From: Symbiodinium natans
Taxonomy: Eukaryota; Sar; Dinophyceae; Suessiales; Symbiodiniaceae
Reading direction: 5' to 3'
Length of the DNA: 64,000 nt
NCBI GenBank assembly: GCA_905221605.1
Contig: CAJNDS010001824.1
Location: forward strand, 474,048-538,047
Shown here: one piece after another, positions 24,304-37,637 of the stretch
How the letters are laid out: each line of letters opens with the position of its first letter
Position numbering within the stretch: the stretch's first letter is position 1
Notes under the pieces: generated by a model
What the model saw: only the letters and a program-made list of their open reading frames with translations
Databases searched by the model: none
What the model was told of the DNA's origin: nothing
Position numbers and translations under genes: made by a program

Positions 24304-24599
24304 AAGAGCCCCCAGGGCGCACCTTCTGCGACTCGGTGAGGGCGCTGTGGAGCTCCTGGCATGTCTCAGATCCTACAAAGCTCCTGGCTTGGTTGAGTTA
24401 GGGATCCCTATGAGAACTTGGTACGGTACATTCCCAAACTTAGGGTGTGTTGGGTTCTCCGGGTCCATGGTTGGGGCAGGGGCTCCCCTTCCGGCTCCCC
24501 TGCGACAGATATCCTGCGACATGACCCGCAGGGTCTCAACTTCGTCGAAGGCGAGATCGGAGTTGATGCCTTCAGGCTTCAGCTCAGGTTCCAGGAAGG

Positions 24600-26226
24600 C
24601 TAGTGGGACAAGACATTCCCGCGTTGGCGCTTCTTGAGCTTGCGGCTTTCGATGGCGCTGAGCTTCTCGGCCACTGAGGCCTGGACATGGCAGCAGGCAG
24701 CCAGGAGCCCACGAGCAGCAAATAAGGAAGAAGCTTCTCACTACATTGCTGTGCACGAACGTTGTGGTACAGCCCTTGCGGCCTGGAGCCGGGCCACCAC
24801 TTCGAAGGGATCGTCTCCTGCGAGTTCGTGATAGCAAAGAAAACGGTTGCGAACCACCTAGGACCTAGGGCCCACAAGCTTGCTTTGAAATTCGATGACA
24901 TGCTGTCCAGTCTGGTCCACCCTGAATCGTCGCACCACATCAACGGCCTTGTCCCTGGGCGCAGCTGCAGTGCATGCAAGCGCACAGTTCATGACTCGAG
25001 CAGCTCCCGAGAACCTGACGATGAACAAATCTCCACAAGCCTCGGATCTTCGTCCAGCATTCGCTGCAGTTGTACCTCCCGAGCACTCAGACTTAAAGGT
25101 TTACTAAAGGGTCCAACACCCGTCAAGTTTTGCTGCTTTTGTCAAGCTCGGCCGGCCCCACCCGGTTCACAATGATGTTGGCCTTGAAGCCACACAATGA
25201 CCGATTCCCCGACATCCATAGAACAAACCATCGGACCATCGGCAGGGTCATCAAGTGGGTTCGTCATCCTTTCTAGAGACAATCCAGGGACGACGCCATT
25301 TCCGTGGATGTTGGGATTCTGTCGTCCTCGCAAAGCTAGAGTGCGTCAGAAGCGTCTCGCGTGGCCCTACCCTATGTGCAGACTTGTTCCTTTTGCAGCC
25401 TACAACAGGCAAGTGTTCAGCTTGCTTTTCCGGTAACGTATCTTGCCAGAACCGCGCACTCTTGTACATAGAATGTGTCTAAAGTTGCTGACTTACGAGA
25501 CATAGGCTTGACAACAGGACCAGCTGCCACCTACGCATGCCTATGCAGAGCCCCCCATTGCCACACCACCTTTGATGCTAGGGCCCGATGGATCTCAGAA
25601 CTGAGGGTAGCAACTCGTCAGCGCCCGCAACTTTAACACCGTCACCAGCCAACTTAAGGGGAAGCGTGTCCTCATCATCATGGTGAGGTTCCTCGTCCTT
25701 CCGGTTCATGCATACTAAGCGAGCAAAAGAAGATGTCGATTCTGGCAGCACATTTTGAAGATGCAAGGCTGACCCCATCCGCCAAGGCCAGTTGGGACCT
25801 GAGAACCGGCAACACGTTCCACGACCAACACACACACACACACACACACACACACCCACGCACACACACACACACACACACACACCCAAATAAAGTACAG
25901 CTGCACATCCTTCCGCTGCCACAACAGCTAGAGTCTGGAACAACCCTTCTGCTGGGCCAGAGCTGCTGCCGCAGCAGTTTGAGGCACATGCGTTCTTCGC
26001 CCACTGCGTCGGGTGGCCTCGATCTGCCTCACAAGTGAGCCAGCAGCCCGTAGATTTCATGTCTGCCGAAAAAAGGTCCAGAGGAAGCATTGGGGCTTCT
26101 GAGCGGCCACTCGCACTGCTGCATCTGCTGAGCATGTACGAAGTCGTGTTCGTTCCCAGCATTGAAACGTCTCATGCTGTTCTTACGCGCATGCGAGCGC
26201 GCACGCGGCAGGGCATCAAACATCAT
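24600..26226 (-). CDS. Multi-exon gene of unknown function
   Basis: A run of short minus-strand exons ends in a clean stop (24600-24602). About 24690-24603 has VAEKLSAIESRKLKKRQRG. About 24845-24760 has FLCYHELAGDDPFEVVARL. About 24962-24868 has DKAVDVVRRFRVDQTGQHV. About 25095-25005 has VQLQRMLDEDPRLVEICSS. About 25280-25160 has NPLDDPADGPMVCSMDVGE. About 25720-25580 has EDTLPLKLAGDGVKVAGAD. A possible first exon starts at ATG 26226 (MMFDALPRARSHARKN). The exons are hydrophilic, mixed helical and strand, with a basic C-terminus. I do not recognise a family. Intron ends were not all assigned, so the gene could be shorter or be two genes. Confidence 0.45.
25827..25886 (+). repeat. (CA)n microsatellite
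   Basis: Two CA arrays separated by CCACG. It falls inside the span of the unknown gene, probably in an intron. Confidence 0.95.
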
Positions 26227-26757
26227 GACCAGGGATGCTGCTCCAGGCCAATCCCTGCTTCAATCAGCTTTTGGCGCTTCAAGTCCTGAAGAAGCAACTC
26301 CCACTTCAGCTTATGCGACGCATTGCTGCACGGCTACGCAAGTCAGACCAAGGTGGAGACCCCAGCTTCACTGTACTAGCAGTATAGGTTCGGTCCTCTA
26401 TCCGATCCAACGCTTTGTCCCGGATCTTCTCCATCTTCCTGTCTCAGACATAGCACCAGCCGCGCAGAGCAGGCTCCCTAGCGGGCCTCCTCATGCGATA
26501 GTACTTGGTCGCCACCGGCTCTGGCAACGAGCTTAGTGCAATGACCTTGCACAGACTTGGCACTACCCTGTCAGCCTGTAGCACACTCGGAGGACCAGGC
26601 CTGGTCTTGGGGACCACCTATGTCCTCATTCGTTTCCTGGCACCACCAAATTTTGTCAATGTGGGCTTTAGCGACTTCGAGCCACATGCGGCGTTTTAGA
26701 AGCAGACGTCTTGGGATGGCTTCAAATTGTCTTTTAAAGCCAATTATTCTTTTCCAC

Positions 26758-27200
26758 TCAGCCACACGGCGGCATATCTTCGAACCTCACGAGCGGTCTT
26801 CGGCAGAAAAAACTGACTCGCAAAAAAAGGGTCTCCAACAAACTTCCTGCCACCAATACTTGGTTTTTGCTATTGGCCTTTGCGTTCCCTAAAAGATGCT
26901 TCTTCTGCAGCCAAAGATTCCAAATGGATCGCTTCGCGGGGGGCTTCTTTGGCGCCACAGGCAGCTTGTTCTTCGGAACTGGCAGCTTCTTCTTCGCTTC
27001 CGCTTTGACAGATGCCTTTGGCTGGACCTTTGCCAGCTTCAGCGGCAGCTTGGCTTGCATCTTTGCTTGTGCCTTCGCTTGCGTCTTGGCTTGTGCCTTG
27101 GCTTGCATCTTAGGAAGTACCCGTTGATACCTTGGCTTCACCACCTTGGGGGGCGCCGCTTTCACCGCCTCCGCCTCCGACCCGCTCACGCCTGGAATGC
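26758..27200 (-). CDS. Lys/Ala/Pro-rich basic protein with short tandem repeats
   Basis: The minus-strand frame reads from about 27200 (GVSGSEAEAVKAAPPKV) into tandem AKAQAKTQ / AKAQAKMQ units encoded by a 12-bp-type DNA repeat at about 27050-27115, then LPLKLAKVQPKASVKAE and KKLPVPKNKLPVAPKKPPAK. Low-complexity Lys/Ala/Pro tails are typical of histone-H1-like and other dinoflagellate chromatin proteins, so DNA binding in the nucleus is a reasonable guess from composition only. No globular domain is visible. The start is not an ATG in this frame, so an upstream exon is expected. The frame after about 26880 looks non-coding. Confidence 0.45.
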
Positions 27201-27809
27201 AAGGTGTCTGAGAGTCTACTGACTCTACGAGTCTACTGGATGCCGAGCACTTCCAAACTTGCCCCCCGCCTAAATATCAGCTAAGGACCTAAACCCCAAT
27301 TGGCCATTCAATTTTGTCCGTTCCAGGCACGACCCCAAGAGCCCCCAAAGCTACAGAGTACCCCATGTTAGGCATGCCAGAATGGCACTTTGACACAAAG
27401 CATCGCCTTGCAAGGAGTTGCCTCGAGCATCACCCGGCGGCTGGCTTTCCACAGTGTGTGCGTGGGTCGGCATTACCTGCCGTGGCTCTGGCCGCCAACT
27501 GTGCCGTCGAGGCTTGTTCCAAATCTTCTTTAGCCTCTCAAAGTCCTCCTGGGCTGAACAAGGCTCGGCACGCCTCGAGAAAACCTCTCACCCGGAACTT
27601 CACAAGTTCACCTCCTCTCAAGCTCCAAAACTGCTTGTTGTGGGATGTGCGGAATTGCATTGCCAAGTCTCTACGCTCCTCCCTTCCTCCGCTGTGCCGA
27701 GAAACTTGAGGATGGCCACCCGCAAGTTGGTTTCAGCAGGTCTGACCAGGCTATCCCAAGTCACTCAACACGAAACAAAGAACAAAGTGTCAAAAACATC
27801 GTCAAAATT
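27201..27809. other. No gene recognised
   Basis: Plus-strand frames of 130-154 codons (27314-27882) have no recognisable content. Confidence 0.25.
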
Positions 27810-28445
27810 TTCTGAAGCTTTGACAAAGAGGCATGCCACCCTGATGCTGGGCAACTCGAACTGCGATAGCGTGGATCAGTGAGATCATCGATTCCCCATG
27901 CGCGTCGCGGTGGCCATGGTTATTCAAGAGCGTTGCTGCCTGCTCACAGGGAAGCTCACCGAGAAGGTGCATCATCTCCTCGGTTGAGAAGAGGTCCTCT
28001 TCGTCCGGGGTCTCGTTCTCCTCCCTTGCCTTGAGCAAAGCAGAATGGACATCCCTGGGGCAAGAGTCGCACGGGCCTTGAGCGTTCTCCTCTGTTGAGT
28101 GTTGGATCTCAGCATCCAAATCAGAGCACAACTGCTTCCATGGGTTAAGCTGGGCACCACCTCGCACAGCTTCGAGGCTCCTTTTTTGGCATCGCCGGAT
28201 GGCCTTGAGGGCACGTGCCGGGCCGGTGGCTTCCAAGCACATCCTCAAGCGCCACTGCCACCTCCACGCATTGTCCCTGGGAAAGTGGCCAGCAGCTTGA
28301 AGCCTGCTGATGTATCCAAGGACGACGTTCGGAGTCGGCAGCTCTTCCTCGTCTTCAACGAGTCCCAACCACCGGTTCGAAGAGCCACCATGCCGTCTCG
28401 ACTCGTTCTGAACATGCGAGGAGAGTTCCTGTAAAGCCTCGCAAC
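27810..28445 (-). CDS. Exon of an unknown acidic, helical protein
   Basis: A long minus-strand open stretch with good protein character. It contains EDEEELPTPNVVLGYISRL, RMCLEATGPARALKAIRRC, an acidic linker TPDEEDLFSTEEMMHLLGE and a C-terminal helix. It probably starts after an acceptor near 28440 (upstream frame VSCKRCEALQELSSHVQ) and runs to a donor or stop near 27805. Helix-rich content with ALKAIRRC-like turns is loosely reminiscent of alpha-solenoid proteins, but no repeat period is clear. Function unknown. Confidence 0.45.
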
Positions 28446-28509
28446 GCTTGCAGGATACGGAAACTACTCACACAGCTCAAGGCCTTGCCCCACATGCATA
28501 TCTCTTTTG

Positions 28510-28690
28510 CCGACGTTTAGCAAAATTTAGCAAAGCTACCTTGACTTTGTCGTCGAACGTCAAGTCGGAGGTCGACCACGCAGTGATGGCCGAGCTCATG
28601 GCAGTGCTTCTCCTCTGGTACTGAGTTTCGCCCAGCGCTTTGTAGTCTTCCAGGACAGGGATCAAATAGCCTCCCAGGCTTCCGAAAGCA
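28510..28690 (-). CDS. Exon of an unknown protein
   Basis: The minus strand reads SAFGSLGGYLIPVLEDYKAL followed by AMSSAITAWSTSDLTFDDKV. It is balanced in composition and may belong to the same gene as the exon at 27810-28445 or to the SPOUT-like gene upstream. Splice junctions are not resolved and no family is recognised. Confidence 0.4.
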
Positions 28691-29127
28691 CTCGCAAGAA
28701 AACAAGTTGGGGCAGACTTGCAAGAGCAGGGCGAGGCGCTGGCTGGAGTTTGGGTTCAGAGGCCCATGCGTTGTTGGATGTCTCAAGGCCACCCTGCCCT
28801 GGCCCAGGGGATGGGGGTGGGATGCGGGCAGTGCCAAGTTTTTTGGCCGACTTTAGTCCCACACGCCCTGCCCCAGAGAATCGCTGACCCAAGGCTGGAA
28901 CCCTTTTGGCTTGTGGCCTCCAGGCTTCACCGCAAACCGAACAGAAGATTCAACCAAGATCAGGGTCGAAGACAAAATTATATCTAAGTGGCCGCACGCC
29001 TGGAGGAATGCGATCAAGTTTTCTGATGAGTCGATTAATGCCCCTTGACACCCCTCTCTACTGCCACACGCCCGCCCCACAACCCTTGCTTCATGCAGGC
29101 GAGCCCCTACTGGTCTCAGCAGAAATG

Positions 29128-30060
29128 GAAACCCCTGCACCTTTGTCATGGAAGCTCAAGAGGTCATTCAGAGCCACGCAGGAATGGTGCAGCCCTCCCG
29201 GCAGGCGGATCTTCATCAGGCCGCTTGAGAAGCCCGAGAAGATGTCCATGAGCTTCTGCAGCTCCGCGGCATGGATGCCATGAGGCCCACCCAGCAAAAT
29301 CAGCACCTCCCGAATCGGAGCCGCGGGCACGCCGAACATCGGCAAGCTGGTGCCGAAAGAGGAGACCTCGCAACCGTCCTTGTCCAGAAGGAGTCCTGCG
29401 ACATCAAAGGCGCTCGAAGAAATCAAAAGAGTGATGATAGCAATAATCATAACGATCACAATATTAAAACAATATTAAAACAATATTAAAACAGCAACAA
29501 CTACCTGAAGCCGCAATCGGTCCTATGCTGCTGCCACCCCGACGCTTTGCCGCTTCGGTCATGTCACGGACCTCGCGAGGGGCTCAGTGAAACCGGGCAG
29601 CATGTGAGAAATCCTTGGGCTAAGCGGCCAACCCTACACAACCAAGTAAGGCGATCAGCATCCATCAGTAACCTCAAGCGACCTCAAGCGACCTCAAGTG
29701 CCGTAATAGTGGGCCCCCTGGTTCTCCCCCCCCCCACCCCCCGGCCTTTTGCTGCAGCCACTCTTCATGCGGCCTGGTGTTGCGTGGAGCTTCCCAGTTC
29801 CTTGGCGAAAAACAAACTGTGACGTAGCACACGAAGCTGTTCTGAGCTTCTGGCAAGTTGTGGGGGGGCGGAGCTATGCACTGACTTGAGAACCCTACAG
29901 TTCTGAGCAGCTGGAGGCTCCAGTTGTCCATCTCGATGCCACAAGCAGCCTTGTGCAACTCAGACCTTTCCACTGCCAGGGCAGCGCCCAGGATGTCGTT
30001 CTCTGTGACCGTGGCCGTCGAATTCACGGCCCGAAGGTACGTGTAAAACTGCCTGCCCAT
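29128..30060 (-). CDS. SPOUT-type methyltransferase-like gene, two exons seen
   Basis: Exon 30060-29899 opens with ATG (MGRQFYTYLRAVNSTAT...) and ends LQLLRT before a GTAGGG donor; it is 54 codons in phase 0. A second exon, about 29400-29128, begins after TGTCGCAG and reads LLLDKDGCEVSSFGTSLPMF, then REVLILLGGPHGIHAAELQK and KIRLPGGLHHSCVALNDLLS. The LLGGPHGI loop followed by a LPGGLHHSxxALxxLL segment resembles the knotted SAM-binding region of SPOUT RNA methyltransferases (compare RlmH: GG-x-x-G and a LT-x-P-H-x-x-x-R segment). That would make it an RNA methyltransferase, but key RlmH residues differ. The two exons do not join in phase, so an intermediate exon is likely. Confidence 0.42.
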
Positions 30061-30913
30061 GGCAGCTCTCGCAAAACCGGCATCTTTTCTTCTTTTTTTC
30101 GTGTTTTTTCAACAACTCGAGACAACTAGGGAAGGCCCCCTCCAATAGGGTAGGATAGGGTAGGATGTAAGCCCACATACCCGACCTGAGGCTGTAAGAC
30201 ATTCGCATCTTTGGGGACAAGCAGTGGAAGCTTGCCACGTCCTCACAGACTCTTCCGGAGAAGGCCCCTAAAAACACCGACTCACACCTCTTCTAAACCT
30301 ATTTAGAAACTCTCCGAGAAAGGCTTCGCAGGGCTAAAGGCATTCGCAGCACTCCTGCCGAAACATCGGCAAATGCGGATCCAAGCACATGCGCAAGGTG
30401 CTCTGCATGTTGTCCAGCCGCTGCCTGCAAGGAGCCGTGGCATCTCAGCATCTCACCCTCACATCGCCTGGACCGTTCAGTAACCCCCTGCTGATCAAAC
30501 ATCCCTGTGTAGACCCTGAGCCCTGGTTGCCGAAAGGCCTCCAAGTGTCCGCCACATGACCACAGCAGAAGCAACGCCCGGGGCCATCTCTGCGCTTTGT
30601 GTCTTTGATTACATCCTCTGGCTCGAAGAAATAAGTTTCTCTGCATTCTTCCTGCCAGGGAATGGCCACATTTTGTGAACCTAGGCCCTGCTGTGGCACC
30701 GCCCCCCCCCCCCCTCCCCCCCCCAATCTGCCTCCCAGTACAAGATGTGCAGTTGCACGCCGTCTCGAAGGACGCCGGGCGGCATCAGCACACTAGAACC
30801 CTCGGAAAAAAAGTGTTTTTTTGCTTCTGGGGTTGAAGATGCTTAGTATGTTGCACTTCAGATGCTCAACTGGGCATTGCCAAACTCATGTGTTCCTCCT
30901 CGCTATGATTGTG
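30061..30913. other. No gene recognised; poly-C tracts
   Basis: Poly-C at 30703-30722 and a GGGTAGGATA tandem pair near 30150. No convincing exon. Confidence 0.3.
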
Positions 30914-32540
<1,627 letters not shown>

Positions 32541-33166
32541 ATGGTTGATTCACCAGCTAGCATTGATGAGTGGAACTAAGAGCTGTGCTATGAAGCAGCG
32601 CTCAAAAACGCGCACGAAGGGTAGGAACCTGCAGGGGCTGCTGCAGAAGCTGAAGCATTGGAAAGCTTTTTCCCTTCAGCAAAAGGAGGAAGCTTCAGGC
32701 ACTGGCGTGCGCGAGAGCGTCAGATACTTCAGGACTCGAAGCCAGGTGATCTGACAGGAACTTTCACAGTTCCACCCGTCTGCTCAAGCTTGTCGTGCGG
32801 CAAGTGCAGGTCCGCAACCACAAGCCATGCTGGGGCTCTCACAAGTCCGAGCAAGGCCTGGAGCCCCATCACAAGCTCCATGTTGGGAACCTCAAGCCAA
32901 AGTCGATGGTCTGGACTGTTGCAACCGAGACGCTCTCACTATCTCTCACTCTCACCCCAAGGTCATCACCAGCGTACCGATGGGATAGAACATCTCCTCA
33001 CACAGCGCAGGCTCTGAATGTCACTCTAAGTCGGCACATCTCTCCGATATCGAAACACTACAGCAAAGGGTCAGTCTTCAGCTTTCTGGCTATGCTGCCC
33101 GACATGGACTGACTGGGCGTGACTGGGTGTTTAGGCTGCGGGCTGGGTCGCTGATGACATCTGGCG

Positions 33167-33400
33167 TCAAACTAGGCAGTGTGTCCTCAGCACTGACTTC
33201 AGACTTGGCAGAACTACTGCAACAAATTGCGACAAGCTGCAGCTACACAAAGGCTCTCGTTCTCCGTCGTGGGAGTGACATACTCTGAGCTGCACGCTGC
33301 CACCTGAAAGATCTGGATCTTCAGCAAAAGCATCAAAGCCCAGACCTGCGAGGGGGGCCATGTGCAGAAACCCAGACAAGCCCTACCCAAGCGCAAAAAG
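33167..33400 (-). other. Candidate exon, unknown
   Basis: The minus frame reads LAGLGFDAFAEDPDLSGGSV, an acidic, protein-like segment. No partner exon or family was found. Confidence 0.25.
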
Positions 33401-34159
33401 GCGAGGAAAGGCTGGAGGGTGCAGAGGAAGGGCAGCTGCCAGATCATCTCTGCGCTGGCAGACAGGTGTTATGGCGTTAAGCTTGGCCACATATGCGAGA
33501 AGCAGACACTGCCGGTCCTTTGAAACAACCATCCTTTCACGGCAGCCTCCTTTGAAGCTGAACAGGCCTATGACCTGATCGGAGCTTTGCTCCTCTGGAA
33601 GGCCTCCTTGGCCCCTCTGCCAGCCATGTCACAACCCCCCCCCTTCTGCTACATGGGCCACTCACGCTTCTGCAGAGACGGTATCCGTCTCACCCTCGGC
33701 TTTCTGAGCTGCATAGTACGTGCAGTGTCCTCGGCAACAAAAGCGAAGACATGGGAGTGCATCCCACAAATGCCTCTACCGTGACTGCCGTCAACTTAGA
33801 AATGCATGCCGGCATGCAGCACCAGAAAAACTTCACTCACAGCCAAGTCTCCATCCCTGTCGGCAGCAGCACTGACATCAACAAAGTAATCCTTTCCAAG
33901 CGCATACTTGCACCCAACGGACCCGAGGGTTGGGCACGCATGTCGCGTAACATGTCAAGCCTGAACCCTAGCAGTTCGAACAGCGTTGGAACCAAAAGCC
34001 TGATTGAGTTTGATTGTCCAGCTTGGGAACGACAGGCGGCACTTCACTGCATAAAATGTCACAAAAGCAGCCGAGCATCCATCATTTTGTCTAGCTTCAT
34101 TTCATGCTTACGTAGTCCACCATAGCACCACTGGAATAAAAATGTCCCACCTGCTCTGG
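33401..34159. other. No gene recognised
   Basis: Nothing with clear coding character on either strand. Confidence 0.25.
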
Positions 34160-34800
34160 CTGCCAATCAGTGCGGAAAACAAGTGGGGTTGGGCGGTATT
34201 GGGCTTTCTCGGCCTGGTCTGAGCAGCTTTTGTGCCAGCTTCAGGTCATGGGACTCAAGCTGGCGCTGGCCCAAATCACTGATGACCGCATCCTGTGCTG
34301 GAGCAGAAAGGCTTCTGCAGTGCAAAGCACATCACGGCACCATGATTTACTGGCCGCCAAGCTGCAAACTTTTCGCCGTGCTTGAGCAAGTGCTTCATGC
34401 CAGAAGTGGCATCGGCTAACATCACGTCACCTGCCCACAAGCGCCTCTCAAGTGCCTCTCAAGTGCCTCTCGCTCACGCCACTCTTTGTTGCAAAGTCAG
34501 AAGGTCTGCTGGACGGGATGTGATGAGGTGCCTTGAAAGCCGAAGTAGTCGCGGGCAGCCTCCACTATGGTTGCATTGTTTTCGAGCGTCAATGTCTGCG
34601 ACGCTGGGCACTGACTAGCGAGGTAGCTCTGGTAGTATCCACCTCGCATGGCGAGCAGCAGACAGCGCCGGCCCCACTTTGTGCATTTCACAAACAAGAA
34701 TGCACGTTGCCAACCCTGCCTCCCAGCCCCAGGAATAGGATCTTCTGCGGTCTTGTACGGCAAAGCTCCAACCACGGCACCCATTGCACAGGCCAGTCTG
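34160..34800 (-). CDS. Spermidine-synthase-like SAM methyltransferase
   Basis: Minus-strand exon at about 34800-34720 reads RPQKILFLGLGG, the nucleotide-binding motif I of the polyamine-synthase/methyltransferase fold. The next exon, about 34652-34530, begins after GCGAG and continues GGYYQSYLASQCPASQTLTL then ENNATIVEAARDYFGFQ, matching motif I's Gly-rich end, the strand-2 acidic residue and the V-x-x-A-x-x-F-F helix. Splicing of the two restores a GLGGGYYQSYL-type loop. Further exons may be at 34440-34320 (MKHLLKHGEKFAAWRPVNHG) and 34290-34170 (ISDLGQRQLESHDLKLAQKL). Without the catalytic region, polyamine synthase and protein or small-molecule methyltransferase cannot be told apart. Confidence 0.5.
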
Positions 34801-35702
34801 CCTTGTCAATGTTTGGTGCCTGGCAGTTAGCATGCCGTGAGAATAAGCCAGTGTGCACTACTGTGCACCGTAATCAGTAGAGTGCTTCTGGTGCACAAGC
34901 CCGTTTGGTGCCTCGCAGCGGTACTTGTTGCGTACAGCCGGATCCTCGCAGCTCAGATGCTCGGGCGCCTTTGACCAAGGCCAGCGGAGCAGGTGAGGCT
35001 TGCTGCCCGTGCCTCACATCTCACGGTTTCACAGTCACAGCCGACGTTCTCCAGATGTTCGGAGCTTCCGCCAAGCCACAGGCAACCGAGGCTTCCACGT
35101 AGCCTGCACTCAGGGGTGTCGAAGGATCTTACTTTTGTCAAAGGTGTCCGCGTGGATGTTTTGGGGTGTTTGGGGTGTTTCAGTAGAGCCTGGATCATCA
35201 TCGAAGACGAGGCTGCGCACGTTATCACTCGCGATGCTCACGCGCACGGCTCCATGACCTCCACTGTGATATTGGCAAGAATCTGTATTGTTGACCTTGG
35301 CTTTTCTCAACGCCGCGCTGTGCGAGAGGCTTTCTCGGAGACCTGGGGAGGCGGCTGCTTGGCTCAAAGTGTTGGGCAAGAGATCCAGGAAGTGGCCTTA
35401 GCTGCGCCTCTAGGAAAGTTGTTGCCAAGCACTCTGAGGACATGGGATGAGATGGGGATATAGAGGCTAGTAGAATCGCAATAAAGGCCCAGGAGCTTAC
35501 AGCATCGCCCAGCGCATACAACAGCTTCATGGCACGGCCCGCATGGCCCGCACACTATCAAACAAAAGCCCAATGGGGCCCAATGGCAGCAAGCACAAAC
35601 GCAGCTCCCCCCAGTCTCGTCCCCCATGCCAAGATATGCCAAAGACTACCCTAGTACGGGACCCAAACACATAAAGGCCGTTTTGCCCCAGAGTCCACTT
35701 AC
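34801..35702. other. Possible 3' exons of the PPR-RluA gene; unresolved
   Basis: A donor GTAAGT at 35702-35697 shows that the RluA exon continues into this region on the minus strand. A short candidate at about 35519-35490 reads LLYALGDA before another GTAAGC. No terminal exon was fixed. A tandem TTTGGGGTG pair is seen at 35160-35180. Confidence 0.3.
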
Positions 35703-36346
35703 AGGCATCGGCTCCGAGCCGAGGTCGCTTGGAAGCGGACAAACAACTTCGTGCAGCATGCCAGTGGTGGCATCCTTGAAAGACAGCTTGTGCCTGTGCA
35801 ACCAGTTTCTGGCGCACAGCTGCGCGTCGGCTTCGAAAGTCCATGCACTGGTGTACAGCCCATCCCGGACCGTTGGATGTCCCACGTGCGCACAGTGGCT
35901 CCTGATCTGGTGCTTGCGCCCGGTCACGATCTCCACGGACAGCTTGCAAAGAGCGCCATTGTGCCAGAGCCGTTCCAACACCTTCCACCTTGTGATGCTC
36001 AGCTTCCCACGCCCTCCAGAAGTGGTCGGTTGCTGGATGCCCTCCCGCTGCTGCGAACGGATCTCACGGGACGGAGGGGCCCAGCCGTGGCAGAGCGCTG
36101 TGTACTCGCGGCCGATTTCTCCCGCATAGAGCTGCACTTGCAAGTCGTACCAGGCCTCAAAGGACTTCGCAAGAAGAATCAAGCCGGAGCTTGGCACATC
36201 AAGGCGATGCAGGAAGCCATGGTTGCGACCAGCATCTCGAAAAATCGGCTGCTCCCCCAAGGTGGCCCGTACAAAGTCGAGAAGCTGAAGCTTGGTGTGC
36301 TGCCCGTAGACTTCCCAGTTGGGGGGCTTGTACACCACAGCTCGAT
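35703..36346 (-). CDS. RluA-family pseudouridine synthase exon
   Basis: After a CTCTGTAG acceptor the exon reads AVVYKPPNWEVYGQHTKLQ, the K-P-x-G-like entry strand of RluA enzymes. About 40 residues on comes HGFLHRLDVPSSGLILLAKS, the H-R-L-D catalytic motif with its active-site Asp. Later there are IGREYTALCHGW (the Y-x-A-x-V-x-G motif) and IVTGRKHQIRSHCAHVGHPT (the T-G-R-x-H-Q-I-R motif). All catalytic landmarks are present, so the domain looks functional: isomerisation of uridine to pseudouridine in RNA, probably organellar or cytosolic rRNA. The exon ends EPMP before GTAAGT. It lies directly downstream, same strand, of a PPR array with exon-like sequence between, so it may be the C-terminal domain of a PPR-RluA fusion. 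Confidence 0.85.
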
Positions 36347-36424
36347 CTACAGAGTGCTCCCACAGAAGAGGCTGGCCTCACTCAGGACTCAATCAGTACT
36401 CAATCCCTTGATTTTGATGAGAAG

Positions 36425-37110
36425 TCAGTAGATGTCGTTACCAAGCCAATTGCCAATCACCAATGACTCTGGGTTACTGAAAAATGCTGCAAAGCTGATT
36501 TGGTGCTCCAAAGCCTGGCCTGCAGGGCTGGGGTGAAGAGGCCGGGCGCGGCGAGCGTCGTCAGTGGCTGCCTGGCCATCCATAGCCCGCCCCACGCGCC
36601 GGAAAGCGGCCTCCACCGACCGAAGGACATCCCTTCGAAGCACGCCGCAAAGTTGCGCGCCGCGGAGCACGGCCAGAACCTGAGACTGCTACGAGGCCCT
36701 CAACACCAATTTGTACCTTCATCAAGCACTATTTGAAAAACCCCCCCCCCAGTGCGACTAGCAAAGGGCGAAGCGCATATAGCCCGCTCTCCACGAACGA
36801 GAGTTGCGCTGAGTACAAGACGTCCTGGGCCAATGCCTCAAGAACAAGATGAAAGCGAGCGTGGCCCGTTATTGGCAGAAACTCGCGCACACAAATGCTA
36901 CCAGAGCCAACCGTATTAGCCAGAAACAAGGGCCCAAACACTGCCCCAAACGCACCCGGGCCTGGATCGCTCTCAGCAGCCCCGGATCGTCGACCAGTGC
37001 CATTTCGGCCAGTTGCCTTGGGCCAAAGGTCAGGCCCTTGGACAACACATGCCTCGGGCGAAGCTTGCGAGACACGGACCACAGACCGGCTACGCAACGT
37101 GCTGGGGAGT
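36425..37110 (-). CDS. Linker exons between PPR and RluA domains (candidate)
   Basis: Three minus-strand segments have coding character. About 37060-36960 has LSKGLTFGPRQLAEMALVDD. About 36885-36760 has FHLVLEALAQDVLYSAQLSF. About 36670-36480 has VLRSVEAAFRRVGRAMDGQA and QALEHQISFAAFFSNPES. They sit between the last PPR exon and the RluA exon and are plausible linker exons of one transcript. The frames differ, as expected if introns separate them, but I could not fix each donor and acceptor. Two separate genes remain possible. Confidence 0.4.
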
Positions 37111-37637
37111 TTAAGCAACTGAATGTGAGTCGGCTGAGCCAAGAAGCTTGGCAATGGACCTGGATAGGGCTGCAGAAGATACACCCAGCATGGTGGCCGA
37201 CCATGCATACAAGGCCACATCATCAGCTGTCCAACTTGAGGAAGCAAAGTCCCTAGCAACCGCACAACAGGCGTTGTCGATAACTAGCTCATCAGAGACA
37301 CCAAGCTCGGCCAAGGCCCATAGGAACTGCAAGGCACTCCGGGCACCCTTGTGCTCTCCGTGCTCACACTCGTAACGAAGGAAGAAGCGTCCAAGAGCCC
37401 ACAGCTCTGAACTCGCACATGCACTGATCACCGAATCCACTGCCACCACATCCGGGCGGATCCCTTCCTCCCAAAAGCCGTGCCAAAGGCACAGGGCCAA
37501 CTGCCACTTCCCAGCTCGCACGCAGGCACTGAGAGCAGCAGCACAGGTTCTGGAGTCCGGAGCCACCGACTCGGTCATCCGCAGCTCAGCCAGCAGACAA
37601 AGGACTCGCTGCCACTCCCCGGCAGCTTCGTACGTAC
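37111..37637 (-). CDS. PPR protein, second exon
   Basis: Begins at an ACAG acceptor and reads TYEAAGEWQRVLCLLAEL, which completes the repeat begun at the end of the previous exon (FNALISGL). Two further PPR units follow: SRTCAAALSACVRAGKWQLA and VVAVDSVISACASSELWALG. After that the sequence turns into less regular helices (LVIDNACCAVARDFASSSW). A donor may lie near 37200 (CTGGGTGTATC). The exact donor/acceptor pair with the first exon does not give a standard GT-AG junction in frame. Confidence 0.7.
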
